A DNA stretch of 64,000 bases from Dysidea avara (GCF_963678975.1 NC_089280.1:18202780-18266779), one strand, 5' to 3'; positions 1-12,650 are shown, counted from the stretch's first letter. Notes: generated by a model from the sequence alone, not told the origin. Translations and numbers: made by a program.

Positions 1-1280
1 TCCAATGCCATGAAGTCATATGCTAAAGCAATGCAAAGTCTTGCTACTGCTAAACAAACATTTAAGTATATTAATGTAGTCCTTGAGAAAAGGTAAAATT
101 TAGCTATCAACTTTGTGGCTCTCCTTTGAATATCTTTCACAGATATTTCTCATTTGACGAGGATTAGAAGCCTATTAGCCTATAGAATTGGTCTTACAAA
201 TGTAGTATGAAGTGATCGTATTGCTGCTGGATCTATACCATCTTCAATATAATAAAATTATGAGGGATGTAGTATTGCAATGCACTGTCTAGAAACATAA
301 TAAACTGTTATGAGGTGTTGTTGATATCCAATTGTTGACAGGACATAGAATAGTGTGGTTATCAATGTTACAGCTCGACACTCCAAACTTTGCAAGTAGC
401 ACATTTTTCACTTGATTCAAGAAAGCAATTGGAGTTGTCTACATAAATATAATTTGATAATCATGTATCCTCATCTGTAAGCACCTTCAAAAATACTGCA
501 GCCATCTGTAGAAAGCATTAGTGCAAAACTTAACAAGTTATATTGTGTGGTGAAAAGTAATGATCATTATCATAGCTAGCTACATTGTTGAATGTACAAA
601 ATGTTGTTGTCTGGTGTCCATAATCACTTGCATGCAAAGGTTTTGCACATAAAATGCTCATACAACATTACTTTGCTATTATACTGTCTTCTAAACCTTT
701 TATTTATCTGCATTAATAATTATTCACAATGTTGCTTGAAGATATTAATTTACTGGGGTAAGCCCCACCATATGAGAATAGCTGTGATGGACTCAAATTT
801 ATGTTGCTTGCTTGCATATATGAAGCAATTAAAATGTAGTCCAAACGATGCCACCATTACGTCACTTAAGTCCTGACCAAGCAATTCATTCACTATAGAG
901 CATCACTATTCATTTCAAATACTCTGGTCCTGGTCTGTCAAATATTTATTTATATACGCTTAAGGATACAATCTATTTACAACCTATAATAGCTAACCAT
1001 GAAGTACTACATGTTTCACTACATATACACTTTGTTCTGGCCTGCCATTCATTATAGATAACTGGTATACGTGTAACATTTGTATGGCTGTATATGGAGT
1101 GATGGTGCTGATATATTATGTTCATGGTTAACTATGTTAGCTATTATATATAAATTATTAAATATGTTTTAATTGCCAGACTGTTTGATTACTTCAATAC
1201 CATTTAACACTCATTGCAACTGGTTAATTCATGACTAATTATCCATGCAATTGCAAGCAAGCACGAAATTTAAAACCAAG
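1..1280. other. Gene-free A+T-rich stretch
   Basis: No convincing coding region, RNA gene or transposon end was seen on either strand. Open frames are short and of low complexity. The stretch may be the flank of the decayed fibrinogen-domain gene that follows. Confidence 0.5.
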
Positions 1281-1287
1281 CTAAGGT

Positions 1288-2112
1288 TTGTCCATTACAA
1301 TGCCTTCACCTAATATATTTCCTTTTATTGACACCGGCACTGGTTGCTGTGTTGGGCTGCATGACACAGTATGTATACCGTGTTGCTTGATTACAGAGTT
1401 TCACTTGACATTATATATACTCCTTATACAAGACTTGACCTTCAATAGGTATTCACACATGATACATTGTTAACATAATTATAATGTGTTGGATGTATTT
1501 CAATCAATTTTGGTGGGAGTATAGGGGTTGCAGTACAAGGATACTGTGACACTCTAACTGATGATGGAGGATGGCTGGTCATTCAGAGGAGACAAGATGG
1601 ATCTGAAGATTTCAATCGATTTTGGTGGGAGTATGAGAGGGGATTTGGCAACTTGGCTGGTGAATTTTGGTATGGTTTGCATGCCATCCATTGTCTTACC
1701 AATCAAGGACAATGGGAGATACGTATTGACTACAAGTTTACTAAATGCATCAAATGGTTACCTATCATACAGTAACTTTAGAGTAGGACCTGTCGCTGAA
1801 CAGTATCCATTAACTATATCAGGATTTGAAGGATATACAGTTGATCCATTCTTTTTAAACACTTTCCATTTCCGTGATTCAATAAATGGAATGGCATTCA
1901 CAACCACCAGGGATAGGGACAATGATAAGTGGTTTACCAATTGTGCAGCTGATGGTTGGGAAGGTAAAGCTGGTGGATGGTGGTACAGACAATGCTCTAC
2001 CATCCCACTCAACCAAAAGTATGACAGCAATTCTACAATATTCCTTAACAACCACTGGTATAATCTACCATTTGTAGAAATCAAGATCAGACCAAGGAAT
2101 TGTAATATTTAA
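1288..2112 (+). pseudogene. Decayed fibrinogen-related domain (FReD) gene
   Basis: The body, about 1531-2112, encodes most of a fibrinogen C-terminal globular domain of the ficolin/tachylectin kind, a secreted sugar- or acetyl-group-binding fold. The first half reads GYCDTLTDDGGWLVIQRR, then FNRFWWEYERGFGNLAGEFW. The second half reads YSNFRVGPVAEQYPLTISGF, the calcium-site run TTRDRDNDKW, and a C-terminal WYNLPFVEIKIRP, ending at a stop at 2110-2112. The two halves lie in different frames. One extra A in the run near 1740-1745 (tttactaaatgc) is enough to explain the shift, because removing it gives a reading like the intact sister gene at 60682. No signal peptide or start exon is joined to it. 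A weak relic around 1290-1335 (PSPNIFPFIDT, compare PSPGIYTIRDP in the sister gene) suggests the 5' part was once continuous and has decayed. Host gene fragment; an assembly error could account for the single shift but not for the lost 5' end. Confidence 0.8.
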
Positions 2113-2661
2113 CTTTAACAGTAATAATGCTTGTATTTTGTCCGATCAACTTGTAGTTTTCATATAGTGTTGTAAATCACATTATCCGTAGATGTGTTTC
2201 ATAACTTACTATTATGTACTGATTATTATAGCAAGTCACAAAATATTGTAATAATCAAATGGTTCTGATAAGTTATATTGATGCATAAAAACACGCACTA
2301 AAAACTTATTCTTTTCCCCATTAGACACTGCTGCAAATTTATGCAAGGATGTGTTATTACTAATTTTAATTGTCATATATGTAGCAGTTACATCAGTCAA
2401 TACAACAACAAAATATGTATGTAGTGACCACTCAGATGCACAGTACGCTACTCACTGACTACCCATAATTGCACTGCACAAAATGAGGTCGTTTGTCAAG
2501 AAATTGAATGTTCTAGATGTTCCATATCCATCCCTCACCAATGCTACTTACTGGCCATGGTTTGGGAGACTTGGAATAATCTACCAAGAGAGCTAGTGCT
2601 CTGCTTGTCATTGGCACTCTGCCATCTCTAACTGGAATGTGAAGTTTATTTTAAATACATG
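2113..2661. other. Intergenic, no gene seen
   Basis: This stretch lies between the FReD relic and the left LTR of the Gypsy element. No coding or structural feature was recognised. Confidence 0.5.
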
Positions 2662-2823
2662 TGTAAAGCCTATCCCAGTTGTACACATAGTTGAGCAGAC
2701 TAACATTAAAAATTACACTGAGCATTCTACATAAAATTACAGCTGTTTTTATAGCACTACATTATGTCATTGTTTATTGTTTAATTAGTATGCAGTCTGG
2801 TAAGTTCTAGAACATTCTTCTCA
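2662..2823 (-). repeat. LTR of the Gypsy element (3' LTR by element sense)
   Basis: This 162-bp terminal repeat matches 8257-8415 almost throughout. It begins TGTAAAGCC and ends TTCTCA on the plus strand, and is preceded by the target duplication CATG. Confidence 0.9.
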
Positions 2824-5800
2824 TCTTCCTCCCCTTTTTCTGACAGTTCTTCATTTTCTCGGTTTAATTTTACTATGTCCTAGCCACACTTGATCAGTTG
2901 GAATACTTTCTTTACATCTGGAAACCTTCTGTAGGGAGACACATCTTGCTTCACTGCCTGGTTCAGTCACTGGTTTAACTTTGACAGTGGTATTAGTAAC
3001 TTCATACAATTGATATGGTCCATGGTAAGTATAGATGTCAGTGTGCGGTTGAAACGTTTGATTAAGCCATCACACTGTGGGTGTCTTGGGGTGGTGGGGA
3101 GCTGTTTGATTCCCAGAATAAAAGCTGTATCTTGCAAAATATCTGCAAGGAATTCTGGAGCACGATCATGAATCAAAGAAGTAGGCACACCATGTCTGTA
3201 GATTAAATCTGCTAAGTATTTAGCAACATGCAGTTGCTGCAGTCCGGTCTGCCACTGCATATAACTCTGGCCATTTTGTTAAATAGTCTTGAAAGACTAA
3301 AGCATAGCGATTCTTATCAAAACTCTCATCCATTTCTTTAAAGTCCATGCCAACAATGGCAAAAGGTTCACCAACTGGGATGCTATGTAACGTAGGGTAC
3401 TGTCTTCTCTCTTGTCCTTGCACTGTTGCACAGGTGAGACATGACTCACACTTCTTAAAAACTGAAGAACTCATACCAGGCCAATAAAAACACAATTTCA
3501 ATTTCTGTAGGGTCTTCTTTACTGAAAAGTATCCAGCAAACAACTCATCATGGTGTTCTGCTACTACTTGATCTCTGGAACTACAAGACATCTTCGCCCT
3601 GGCACATCACTGCTTTCATAATACAGCACATCATCTAAAACAAAGTACCCTTTCTTTGCTACACTTAAAATTCTTTCTGGTCTTCTGGTAACTTCTTTTT
3701 TTCTAAATAATCAATGATACCAATTATCACCTGATCTTTTGACTGCTGGTCACGAATTTGCTGAATTAACTGCTCTTCAGGACTAAATGAAACTATCAGT
3801 ACTCTACCATCAAGTGACTCTTGATTCAGCATGGGTGCTCATGAAAGTGCATCGGCAGCCTCATTTAACTTCCCTGGCTTATGTTCAAGCATGAGGTCTG
3901 GTAGAAACTGAGCAATTTTCAGGTACCATCTCAACAATAATCCCTTTGATTGACCTTCCATAAAAGACAAATAATCAGATACAAGGGCTTGGTGGTCTGT
4001 ATAAACTGTTGTCTTATGTCCAAGCAAATATACTTCAAAGTGATTCAAAGCAAACACAATTGCTGCCATCTCTAACTTTGTAGGAGTATATTTTCTCTCA
4101 GTGTCATTGGTAACCCTACTAGCAAAAGCTACTGGATGTCGCTCATTGTCATCACCAACTTGTTCTAATACAGCTCCAAAGTCATTCTCGCAAACATCAA
4201 CCCATAGAAAAACTCCTTGTCAAGATCTGGTCATATTAGAACTGGTGCAGATACCAGTACTTGCTTTATAGTCTGGAAGGCTTCCTCACACTGCTCATTC
4301 CATTCAAACGGTACAGGTTGACCAGATTGTTTGTCTGTCTTTGTTAAAGCTGTTAAAGGCTTACTGATCAGTCCCATGTTTCTGACATGCCTCCGGTAGA
4401 AATTGGCTAACCCTAGAAATTATTTGACTTCCTTCATTGTGAATGGTCTAGAAAAATGTTTGATGGCATCAATATTCTTCTCTGTAGGACATACTTCTTT
4501 TGATGACAATACAAAGCCTAGGTACTCAACCTTGTGCTCAGCAATAGCACACTTTGAGGGCTTTACTCTGAATCCTGCTTGCTGAAGCCTCTGCAATACT
4601 TTCTTCAAATGAGTGATGTGTTCAGAAAAGGTTTTAGAAGCAATGAGAATATCGTCTAAATAAATGAATACAAAATCCCACCCAGCAAATAGTTTATCCA
4701 TTAATCTTTGAAACGTTGCTGGTGCGTTTGTAAGGCCAAATGGCATTCTACAGTATTGAAACAAGCCACGATGACAAATGAATGCTGTCTTTGCCTTAGA
4801 CTTATCTTCTCCATTTTGACCTGATGGTACCCACGCATCAGATCAAGGGTTGAAAAATACTTTGCCTTCTGGTTCCCAATAGCATCTATCAGCTCATCCA
4901 CTCGAGGTAATGGATAGTGATCTGGAACTGTATCCTTATTGATACTTCGATAGTCAACACAATGTCGAGGAGTGCCATCCTTCTTTTTAACTAGTACTAT
5001 TGGTGAAGCATAGAACTATTTGCCGGTTCTACACAATTGATTTGCAACAATTTATCTAGCTCCTCCTCTAGTTACTTTCTCAAGGCATATGGTAATCTTC
5101 TTGGAGCTTCTCTTACAGGATTTGCGCCTGCAGTGTCTATTGAATGTTCTACTACATCAGTTTCTCCTAACTCTTCATCACACAAAGCAAAAACTTGCTC
5201 ATGCTGAAATAAACTGTCCAGTAACTGCCTTCGTTCAGTATCAGAACATTGATCATTGATCTTGAATTCTTTCTTCAATTAATTCAATCAATCACTAACT
5301 TGACACATTCTAACTGACTGCTCTTCGATACTTTTGGGTGATTCTTCCCATAGGCTGTTCCACAATGGATCACCGTGTTCTACTAGACTAGCCTCTTCTA
5401 ACTGTCCAATGACTGTTCCTTTCTTGAACACTTGTGGTTGTGTTCCCCAATTAATCAAAGTAATTCTGCACAGAGTTTGACTTCCACAAATTCCATCAGC
5501 AAAATCACATTGTGCCTCACTCATAATATTTTCATCTGGAACAATAATCTGTAGACTATTGGGATTCAAGCTAGTGCTGTAATGCACTACATCAGCAATG
5601 GGTTTATATGTAGATTTCACAGTAAGTCGTGATTGTGCTGGCACAAGTTCAGTACACTGTAGCGTCATTTGTACACAGACGATCTTGTACACTGAAGTTA
5701 ACAGCCACTTGTTTCTGTGATTGGCCTACCACATCAATCCACACAGTGTGTCCAAGCATTAATTGCACAGTATGTTTCAAAACCATTGGAAGAACTATTG

Positions 5801-8256
5801 TAGGTCTGCTTGACTGCTGTGTTGTAGTTACTAAGTCTTGCAATGTTGAAGAAGCTGCTGGTTCAGCTAATGACTCTGTTGTGTCACCTGTGAATGGTAA
5901 AGGTAAGGATGGTAATTCTGATAATGAAATAGGTAAGCTGACTGACTCTTGACTAACGATTCACTTGTAGGTACTTCAGACAACTTTTGTGATTCCAGTA
6001 AATTTCCTGCCTGACTTAACTGCTGTTACAGTAGCAAACTTTCTGTAACCACCTCAATTCAATTAGAATGAATTATTCTAAAATCAAAGCCAACAAGGGC
6101 ATTTGTACCCATAATCATTCCACAGTTCCAAACTTCTCCTTGCCAAATATGCTTGGAAGAGTCCATCACATAGCAGGGAATTTGTAAGCTTAACCCAGTG
6201 ATTTCAATGACAACATGTAACTTTACCAAAGCCTTGGCACCAAGTGGGGAACCCTCTGCTCCATTGAGCTGAGTATCAAGGGATAAATGTTGGGCCAAAC
6301 AGAGACACTCCAATTTTGTTTTTCTTTGGTGTAGGGAAGCAATTGTTTTCTGACAATACATACTTGTGAGCCTGAATCAATAAATGCTCTTGTTGGAATG
6401 CCTCCAACTAATACATCAACCTTGTAAACTGAACCAACCACATTAGTATTACAGCATGTAGATGATTTACTTACAGATAACATACGTATCCATACCTCTG
6501 ATACTGACAGGCTTTCACTGTTTTCATCAACTGGTTGATTTACAAGCTGGTTAAATATTTGCTCTCTGTCAGTTGACTGGTCACATGATTATTGACTGCT
6601 CTGCTGTTTAATATCAACTGACTCATCGTGTAACTGTTTACTGCTATGCTGTTTACTATCAGCTGACTGACCTTCTGTTACAAGTTTCACTACATGAAAT
6701 GACCTTGCAAGATGACCCTTTTTGCCACACTTAAAACACTTAACTGTTGACATACTGGTACTGGCAGACTCTTGGCGGGACTGTGGGTAATTTGTTTTTC
6801 CATCATACCTGTAACTAGACCCCTTAAACTTGCTTTGAAACTCTCTCCCTTCTGAACCTTTGTAATTAAATCTTCTCTCTCTCTCTTTAACTGTTTCTTC
6901 AGCCTTCAACAACTTTTGAAACAATTCTTGCAAGGAACCTTCACTCATCTGGCCAACTTCTTTTTGTAGTTTAACAGGAGCCTTGTTCCACAATATGGAC
7001 TCCAAATTGGCATCAGATAACTTTTGAGGTGCCATCCTGTGATAGCCTCTCATCGATTCTAAAAGTCCTTGTACTGAGCCAAACTTGTCATAATACTCAT
7101 GACAGCATTGATAGGCAGTTCTTGGGTCCATGTACACTCCATATTGACCTCTAAAGACCTCAACTATCCTCTGCCGTGATGCTTTGTCTTCTGTTGTAAC
7201 AGTTCTTTGCCAGGTAACCTTTGCAGAATTAGACAAAAACCATGAGAACCAATGAGTTCTGTCATCATCTGTCCACATGCAGTCAGTTGTGGCTTGCATG
7301 AAGTCAACTAGCCAGACTTCAAAATTATTTTCACTACTCTTTCCAGAGAATTTATCAACTCGTTTCTGTAATTCTCTAAAACCTGGGGGACATTTGAAAG
7401 TAGGCACATTACCATCATTTTCACTACTATCACTATTATAGTCTTCTGAAGGAACAAACTGCTGCTGTACTGGCTGCTGCTGTGCTGGCTGGTCAGAAGG
7501 CAGTGGCTGTTCAGCTTGCTGTGACTTTCCTCCCTTCTTCCCATCTGGCTTCTCCTGTAAATTCAATTTTTGTTCCTCGAACAACTGGAGTATCCTGTCT
7601 CTGTCTGTTTTTGCTTCCAGTAGTTCTCTCTGTAAATGATCCACCAGGCGTTCTCTCTGTAAATGATCCACCAGGCGTTCTTTCTCTTGTAGTAACAGTT
7701 CACTAGTATGTAGTCGCTCTTCCAGAACAAGTGTTTTCGACTCTAACTCATACAATTTCTTTGTTACAGAACCTTGACTACAACAAATTGAACATACTGC
7801 CCATAGAGCATTACATTGTGACCGACATAGAAGAGTATATAGTTCTTCTGAAGGCTTATCAGGTTCTCTCATACATGACAGATGTTCCCAAAGCCCACAC
7901 AACTCACACTATAGAGCTTGGTCTACGTTCTTAACATTATTCCTACAACTAGCACAGGGAGCTTGGGCCATGACTAAAAAGTCTAAAGTTATGACACTAA
8001 CTAGCTTCTACCTGTACAACAAATCCTATCATTGGCTATGATGACACACACTCTAAACTAGTCTTAGGAAACTAAACCACTGTAAACTACTCTTACACTG
8101 AAGTGTTCCAATCTTCTTGAAGAGACTTGACAAGTTTCTAGTTCACCTTCTTCCTTCAGTATACTCTGGAATTTCTAGCTCACCTTCTTCCTTCAGTATA
8201 CTCAGGCTCTTCTGGCTCAGTGAATGTCTCAGTGTCTTGGTAGGACCTCCGAAAGT

Positions 8257-8415
8257 TGTAAAGCCTGTCCCAGTTGTACACAGTTGTTGAGCAGACTAAC
8301 TTCTTTCACACTGAGCGTTCTACATAAAATTACAGCTGTTTTTATAGCACTACATTATGTCATTGTTTATTGTTAATTAGTATGCAGTCTGGTAAGTTCT
8401 AGAACATTCTTCTCA
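8257..8415 (-). repeat. LTR of the Gypsy element (5' LTR by element sense)
   Basis: This 159-bp terminal repeat is paired with 2662-2823 and followed by CATG at 8416-8419. Differences between the two LTRs cluster in about 15 bases; the remaining 140 or so are nearly identical. Confidence 0.9.
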
Positions 8416-8482
8416 CATGCCATTAGTTAATAAGTTTCAATGAAATTTAGGTGATAAGAATTTCATACGTATAAGCACAATA

Positions 8483-8504
8483 TATATATATATATATATA
8501 TATC
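8483..8504. repeat. (TA)n microsatellite
   Basis: A pure run of about eleven TA units beside the left end of a dispersed DNA-transposon copy. Confidence 0.95.
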
Positions 8505-9048
8505 ATACAGTACTGTAGTACTGTATAGTAGGGACATCAAAGGTGTGGGGGTGATCTGTGATATAGTCTAATATAACCCAAAAACCTGCTGCAATTTTTC
8601 CTCACAACGACATGACAGTATTGGTTGGGTTAAACCAAGCCCAAAAGTGTCTTCAAATCAACCCAAAACGTTTCCGTCAAGTTGCTACAGAATTTTTAAA
8701 AAAATTTATTCAACGGAATTTTCTACTGCCTGCCTGCCTGACGCCTTCAGTAAAGCTAGTAGTGGAAAACTGGCTACAGCTACAGCCCTGATTCTTTCAC
8801 AGAAACGTTTCTAGTTCGCTTAAGAAAAAAACCTTTGGTATATTGATAAATATACAATGCTTGTGCTACTGTTTTACCTTTTATCCTTCTCCATGGCCAT
8901 CAGTCAAGGTTCTACTGCTGAGTGTTAATAGACTACAGTACGGCTTCCATCTACCAGTGTGTATTGCATCAAACTATTCGAATACACGTGGTCGCCGGTT
9001 GCACCAAAAACACACGCGTACGTGACTCGCTGTTGATATCGATCAGAG

Positions 9049-9214
9049 AGAGCTTTGATTTGATTTTGATTTGATTTATATATTTAACCTCCAAGCAATT
9101 GGCTACAGCTGTTCTTCCTTGCCCGGAGGGACACATTACAATACATAGATAATACACACAAAACTAAACAAAGCAAGGTATAACTGATACAAAGACAACC
9201 AAGGTAAACAACTT

Positions 9215-9289
<75 letters not shown>

Positions 9290-10010
9290 CATGCATATAG
9301 TTACAATCATATTAATGTTATCAAAGGAGTGAGTCACAGTGCCGCTTAAAGACATCCACATACTCATAAAATGGAGAATTAACACAGTCAGTTACAGATG
9401 ATGGTAATGCATTCCACCATTGAATGGTTTTATAATGAAAAAAATGTTGAGTAAAGCATAAGCGGAGCATAGGTATGTTTGCAAAATATACTGGTGTCCT
9501 TGTACTATAAGAAGTAGTTCCAGCGAAAACAATTGGTGGTTCAAGTGGAATACATTTAACTTGGTGGTACTGGTGGTACAGTGATTTAAACTGAATAAAA
9601 TAAGGCAGTGGCAACCATTGCAATCTATGATAAAATTCAGACACATGATCATATTTCCTTAGGTCATAACACAACCTTACTGCACAGTTCTGCATCCTCT
9701 GAAGTCTTTGCAGTAGAGTGCTTCCCAGTGATGGTCCCCAAACTGTTACACAGTAAGACATGTACAAACGAGACAATACCAGGGATTCCAATAACATCTT
9801 CATCAAACTATTGTCAATAACATGTCAGTGAGACCTAAGCAAACATAGATAGTATGACATTTTAAGGCACACATTAGCAACGTGATGGGTCCAAGACATA
9901 GTAGAGTCAAAAATAAGTCCTAAATACTTCTGTTTCTCAGTAACTTGTAGAACAATACCACCAAAAGATATATAGGAGGATGTGTAAACTTTGTGGAACG
10001 ATTGGAGGCT
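9049..10010 (-). mobile_element. 5'-truncated LINE (non-LTR retrotransposon) fragment
   Basis: The minus strand encodes the C-terminal part of a LINE reverse transcriptase. From about 10000 to 9850 it reads KYLGLIFDSTMSWTHHV, and from 9806 to 9321 it continues with a connection region containing YCVTVWGPSLGSTLLQRLQR, LQWLPLPYFIQFKSLY and a closing FKRHCDSLL. These are typical of CR1/L2/Jockey-like elements: the hallmark 'LxxLQKxQNxAxR' helix followed by 'LxWLPLxxR'. A stop near 9825 separates the two parts, so the copy is dead. Its 3' end is marked by an (AAATC)n-like tail, seen on the plus strand as repeated TTTGATT at about 9050-9077. The (CA)n tract at 9222-9284 interrupts the 3' untranslated part. 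The rest of the polymerase and the endonuclease are missing. Confidence 0.8.
9222..9284. repeat. (CA)n microsatellite
   Basis: An uninterrupted run of about 31 CA units. Confidence 0.95.
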
Positions 10011-10290
10011 TTAAACCACATAATGGAAAGTTAATTTTTTACTCTGTAAAATCCACTGCTGTATTAATGAGAGTTGAGAGCACATAGTATTTTGTACAGC
10101 AGCTGAGCAACTCACGGCGAACTATATAACAATGTGTAAGTCAATAATAAAATTAATGTAGTTGTTTAGTAACAATGTTAAACCGAGTCGGGTCATCCAG
10201 GTCCTGCTTACAGATTATTCGGGTCTGACCCCACGTGCTAAATTAAATGTGGACGTGTTACTACACGTCATAACGTAGCTCTGTTTCTTT

Positions 10291-10510
10291 TGTGAGCCAC
10301 GCCCACTGACGTAAATTGCTGTCTGTAGACATATGATAGCCACGCCCATTCATCAGTGTGTAGGTATGCACGAATCCACGCCCACTCACGTAAATTACTG
10401 TCTGTAGACACATGGTAGCCACGCCCATTCATCAGTCCGTAGGTATGCACGAATCCACGTCCATTATTGTCTGCAGGTTTATGTAGAGCCACGCCCACTG
10501 ATCAGTTGTT
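10291..10510. repeat. 79-bp tandem repeat with GCCACGCCCA core
   Basis: The core CCACGCCCA followed by ACGTAAATTRCTGTCTGTAG recurs at 10297, 10376 and, shortened, 10455, giving a 79-bp period and about 2.5 units. A second internal GCCACGCCCATTCATCAGT sits between the main cores. Similar GTGGGYGTGGCT cores occur singly at 14168, 14220 and near 54820. An open frame of 76 codons crosses the array on the minus strand, but its repeated peptide follows from the DNA repeat and is not taken as a gene. Confidence 0.85.
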
Positions 10511-10634
10511 ATTGTATGAGTCATAATCTAGTATAATAGTGCTGTGAGTCACTCTTTTAAAATATTGTGACTGGTTTTGTGAAAAGCAGGCTATTTAGTA
10601 GTCATGAGCTTGCAAAAAAGTTCACAAACACTGG

Positions 10635-10933
10635 CAAGTATAAGAAACAATTAGGAATTTTAAATTAGAGTAGGGACAGTGTATGGTGCTGCAATAAAAA
10701 GTACTGAAACAAGCTGGATTGTAGTACGTAATGTCCAAATACTGCAAAACAATAAGAAGTGAATATCCCTACTGTGTATTGAGCGTAGCACAGTAGGGAT
10801 ATTCACTTCTTATTGCTTTACAGTATTTGGACATTACATACTACTCCAATCCAGCTTGTTTCAGTACTTTTTATTGCAGCACTATATACTGTCCCTACTC
10901 TAATTTAAAATTCCTAATTTTTTCTTATACTTG
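10635..10933. repeat. Foldback (long inverted repeat), family 1 copy A
   Basis: Two arms of about 135-140 bp (10635-10772 and 10795-10933) are near-perfect inverted repeats around a short centre, so the single strand can form one long hairpin. Both arms contain AGTAGGGAC near the outside and GATATTCACTTCTTATTG near the centre. It is the right end of the composite copy at 8505-10933. Confidence 0.9.
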
Positions 10934-12650
10934 TATATATATACATAGCTATTATACATTTGCAGATGTAATTGAGGAAAATAAGTCTTATATGCACACT
11001 TCTCCAATTAATGTAATCAGTGATTTACTAAACTACTTTACTGGCACTATCCTTCAGTACTACAAGGTTTACATCAGGAGGTAACACTTGTTTACCAAGC
11101 CACTGTTCAGCCTTCATAATAACCAACTCTAACTCTTCCATCATTGAAGGATATTTCTTCTTCAGGAACTCAATTACAACCAGTGTGGTCCAGATGTTGG
11201 CTACTGTAGTGACATCACAGGAAACTGGACAACATTTCTTTAATTCATCTACTGACTTGGACATAGCACCAGCTAACTGATCATTCAGTACCCATGAACC
11301 ATTGGCCTGTTGTAAGCCAACAATGAAACTGGAGCCTGACTGCGTTGGAGGGACCACTGCTGGTGCCAATGGCTTAGCTGAAGGTGGAACGCCTCTACTT
11401 GACTGAGAAATATTTGAGCGCTGACGTGATGGTGGTGATGAAGTACCACCACAGCAAGCTGATGTTTGATTGGTAAGTGGAGCGGCTGACAGTGTAATGC
11501 TTCTGTTGCTCAGTGTAATGCTTCTGTTGCTTAACTCCTGTACACTTATTGTTTGTTGTTGTTCTTGTACTTGCAAATTCATTGCTTGCAACATCATAAT
11601 GGGTTGGTATGCATCAGCTATTAATTCATAAGCCTGCATGCTTCCTGATACTGGTTTGTTCTGGGCCTCGTCTACAGCAACATATGCAGTATGCCTGGAC
11701 ACCACACTTGCATCACAGCTCAATGCTATGATCTCCTGTTTATGTTTATTCTCATATGGCTCCCCATCATCCTGCCACTCCTGGATCATCCTCTTTGCTG
11801 CTAGCTGGTGAATTACTGCTACATCTTTTTCTGCTTGTCCTGCTGGTAGTTCAAATGGAATGTCAAATTTAAACTCCTTCCCAACAATGTCACCAGTCAG
11901 AGTAGCTTTGCATTTCACTTTGTCTTCTGTTTGATCAGATTTCTTCATCAGAAGACCATAAATGACAGTCTTGTCACCATTGTAGATACTGGGAATCTTA
12001 TCTGGTACCACCTTCACCTCATAGTTACTGGGAAGATGAAATGTGACAGTGACATTATTAGCTGATGGTTGTAGAGCCTTCTTGAGACTGCGAATTACAT
12101 GTGAACAACAAAACGATATGAAAAGACAAAATATTTACTGTACAGAGCATTTAGTTAAAATGTAAGAATTATTGCTGCTACATATTAAGCATTATATAAA
12201 TATTTGTAGTGTTTAGATACAATAAATAGTTTATAGGCTTACAGTTGTACTTCCTGCTACATTATTTTATACAATAATATTTGGTATGCAGGTGCTTGTA
12301 ATGAAGTATTAATAGTGAAGTAAACATGGCAAAGTTAGCTTGCATATGACTTTTCTGCATAAGCTGAACTGTAATTTTGCATATCTTAGAAATGGCCGGT
12401 ATGATTAGGGTTTAAAGCCAAAGAAACATCTACTGTAGAAGTGGTGCCTTTCGTGAGCTAGTTACGTATGCTACTAAGTGCATGAAATATCATGGTTTTG
12501 TGGTCCAATGGCTACAACCATGTATACTAGTATGTAGATTGGATTGTTATGTTTCATGTAGGGCTCAAACAAATAGTCAATTTTGGTATTCATATTTCAG
12601 AAATTATAATCAAGGAATTGCAATTGAGAATTCATATTCTTAAAAAAGCA

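Larger units (their letters stand above)
2662..8415 (-). mobile_element. Ty3/Gypsy LTR retrotransposon, broken
   Basis: This fossil element lies on the minus strand and is flanked by near-identical terminal repeats: 2662-2823 (3' LTR) and 8257-8415 (5' LTR), each with TG...CA ends, and a 4-bp target duplication CATG on both sides (2658-2661 and 8416-8419). A purine-rich tract (complement of 2824-2841) sits next to the 3' LTR, as expected of a polypurine tract. Parts in order from high to low coordinates: gag (about 6589-7902) with a coiled-coil region and a CCHC zinc knuckle; aspartic protease region (about 6223-6483); reverse transcriptase (about 4400-5300) with the YLDD active-site motif; RNase H (about 3839-4069); integrase (about 2967-3591) with its zinc-binding head and core. 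The order protease-RT-RNase H-integrase is that of Ty3/Gypsy (Metaviridae). The LTRs differ only in one short cluster and a few single sites, so insertion looks fairly recent. It is structurally complete but broken, with several coding interruptions, perhaps five to ten. Confidence 0.9.
8505..10933. mobile_element. Composite copy A of an AGTAGGGAC-ended DNA element
   Basis: The left part (about 8505-8870) matches 42245-42610 over roughly 350 bp, and the right part (10610-10933) matches 42910-43175, so both copies share two ends. The common end is TATAGTAGGGAC on the left and GTCCCTACTCTA on the right. The middle differs between copies. In this copy it holds a 5'-truncated LINE (9049-10010), a (CA)n tract and a 79-bp tandem repeat. 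No transposase was seen. The shared similarity starts a little before AGTAGGGAC (from ATCATACAGTA), so exact termini are uncertain. Confidence 0.6.

Noticed and set aside
1758-2084. 108-codon minus-strand frame
   Set aside because: Antisense shadow of the fibrinogen-domain sequence.
10268-10498. 76-codon minus-strand open frame with repeated peptide
   Set aside because: It is the translation of the 79-bp DNA repeat; the repeated words follow the DNA period and match no protein family.
10291-10510. CRISPR-like spaced repeats
   Set aside because: Only 2.5 long units with no unique spacers, in a eukaryotic context; a plain tandem repeat.
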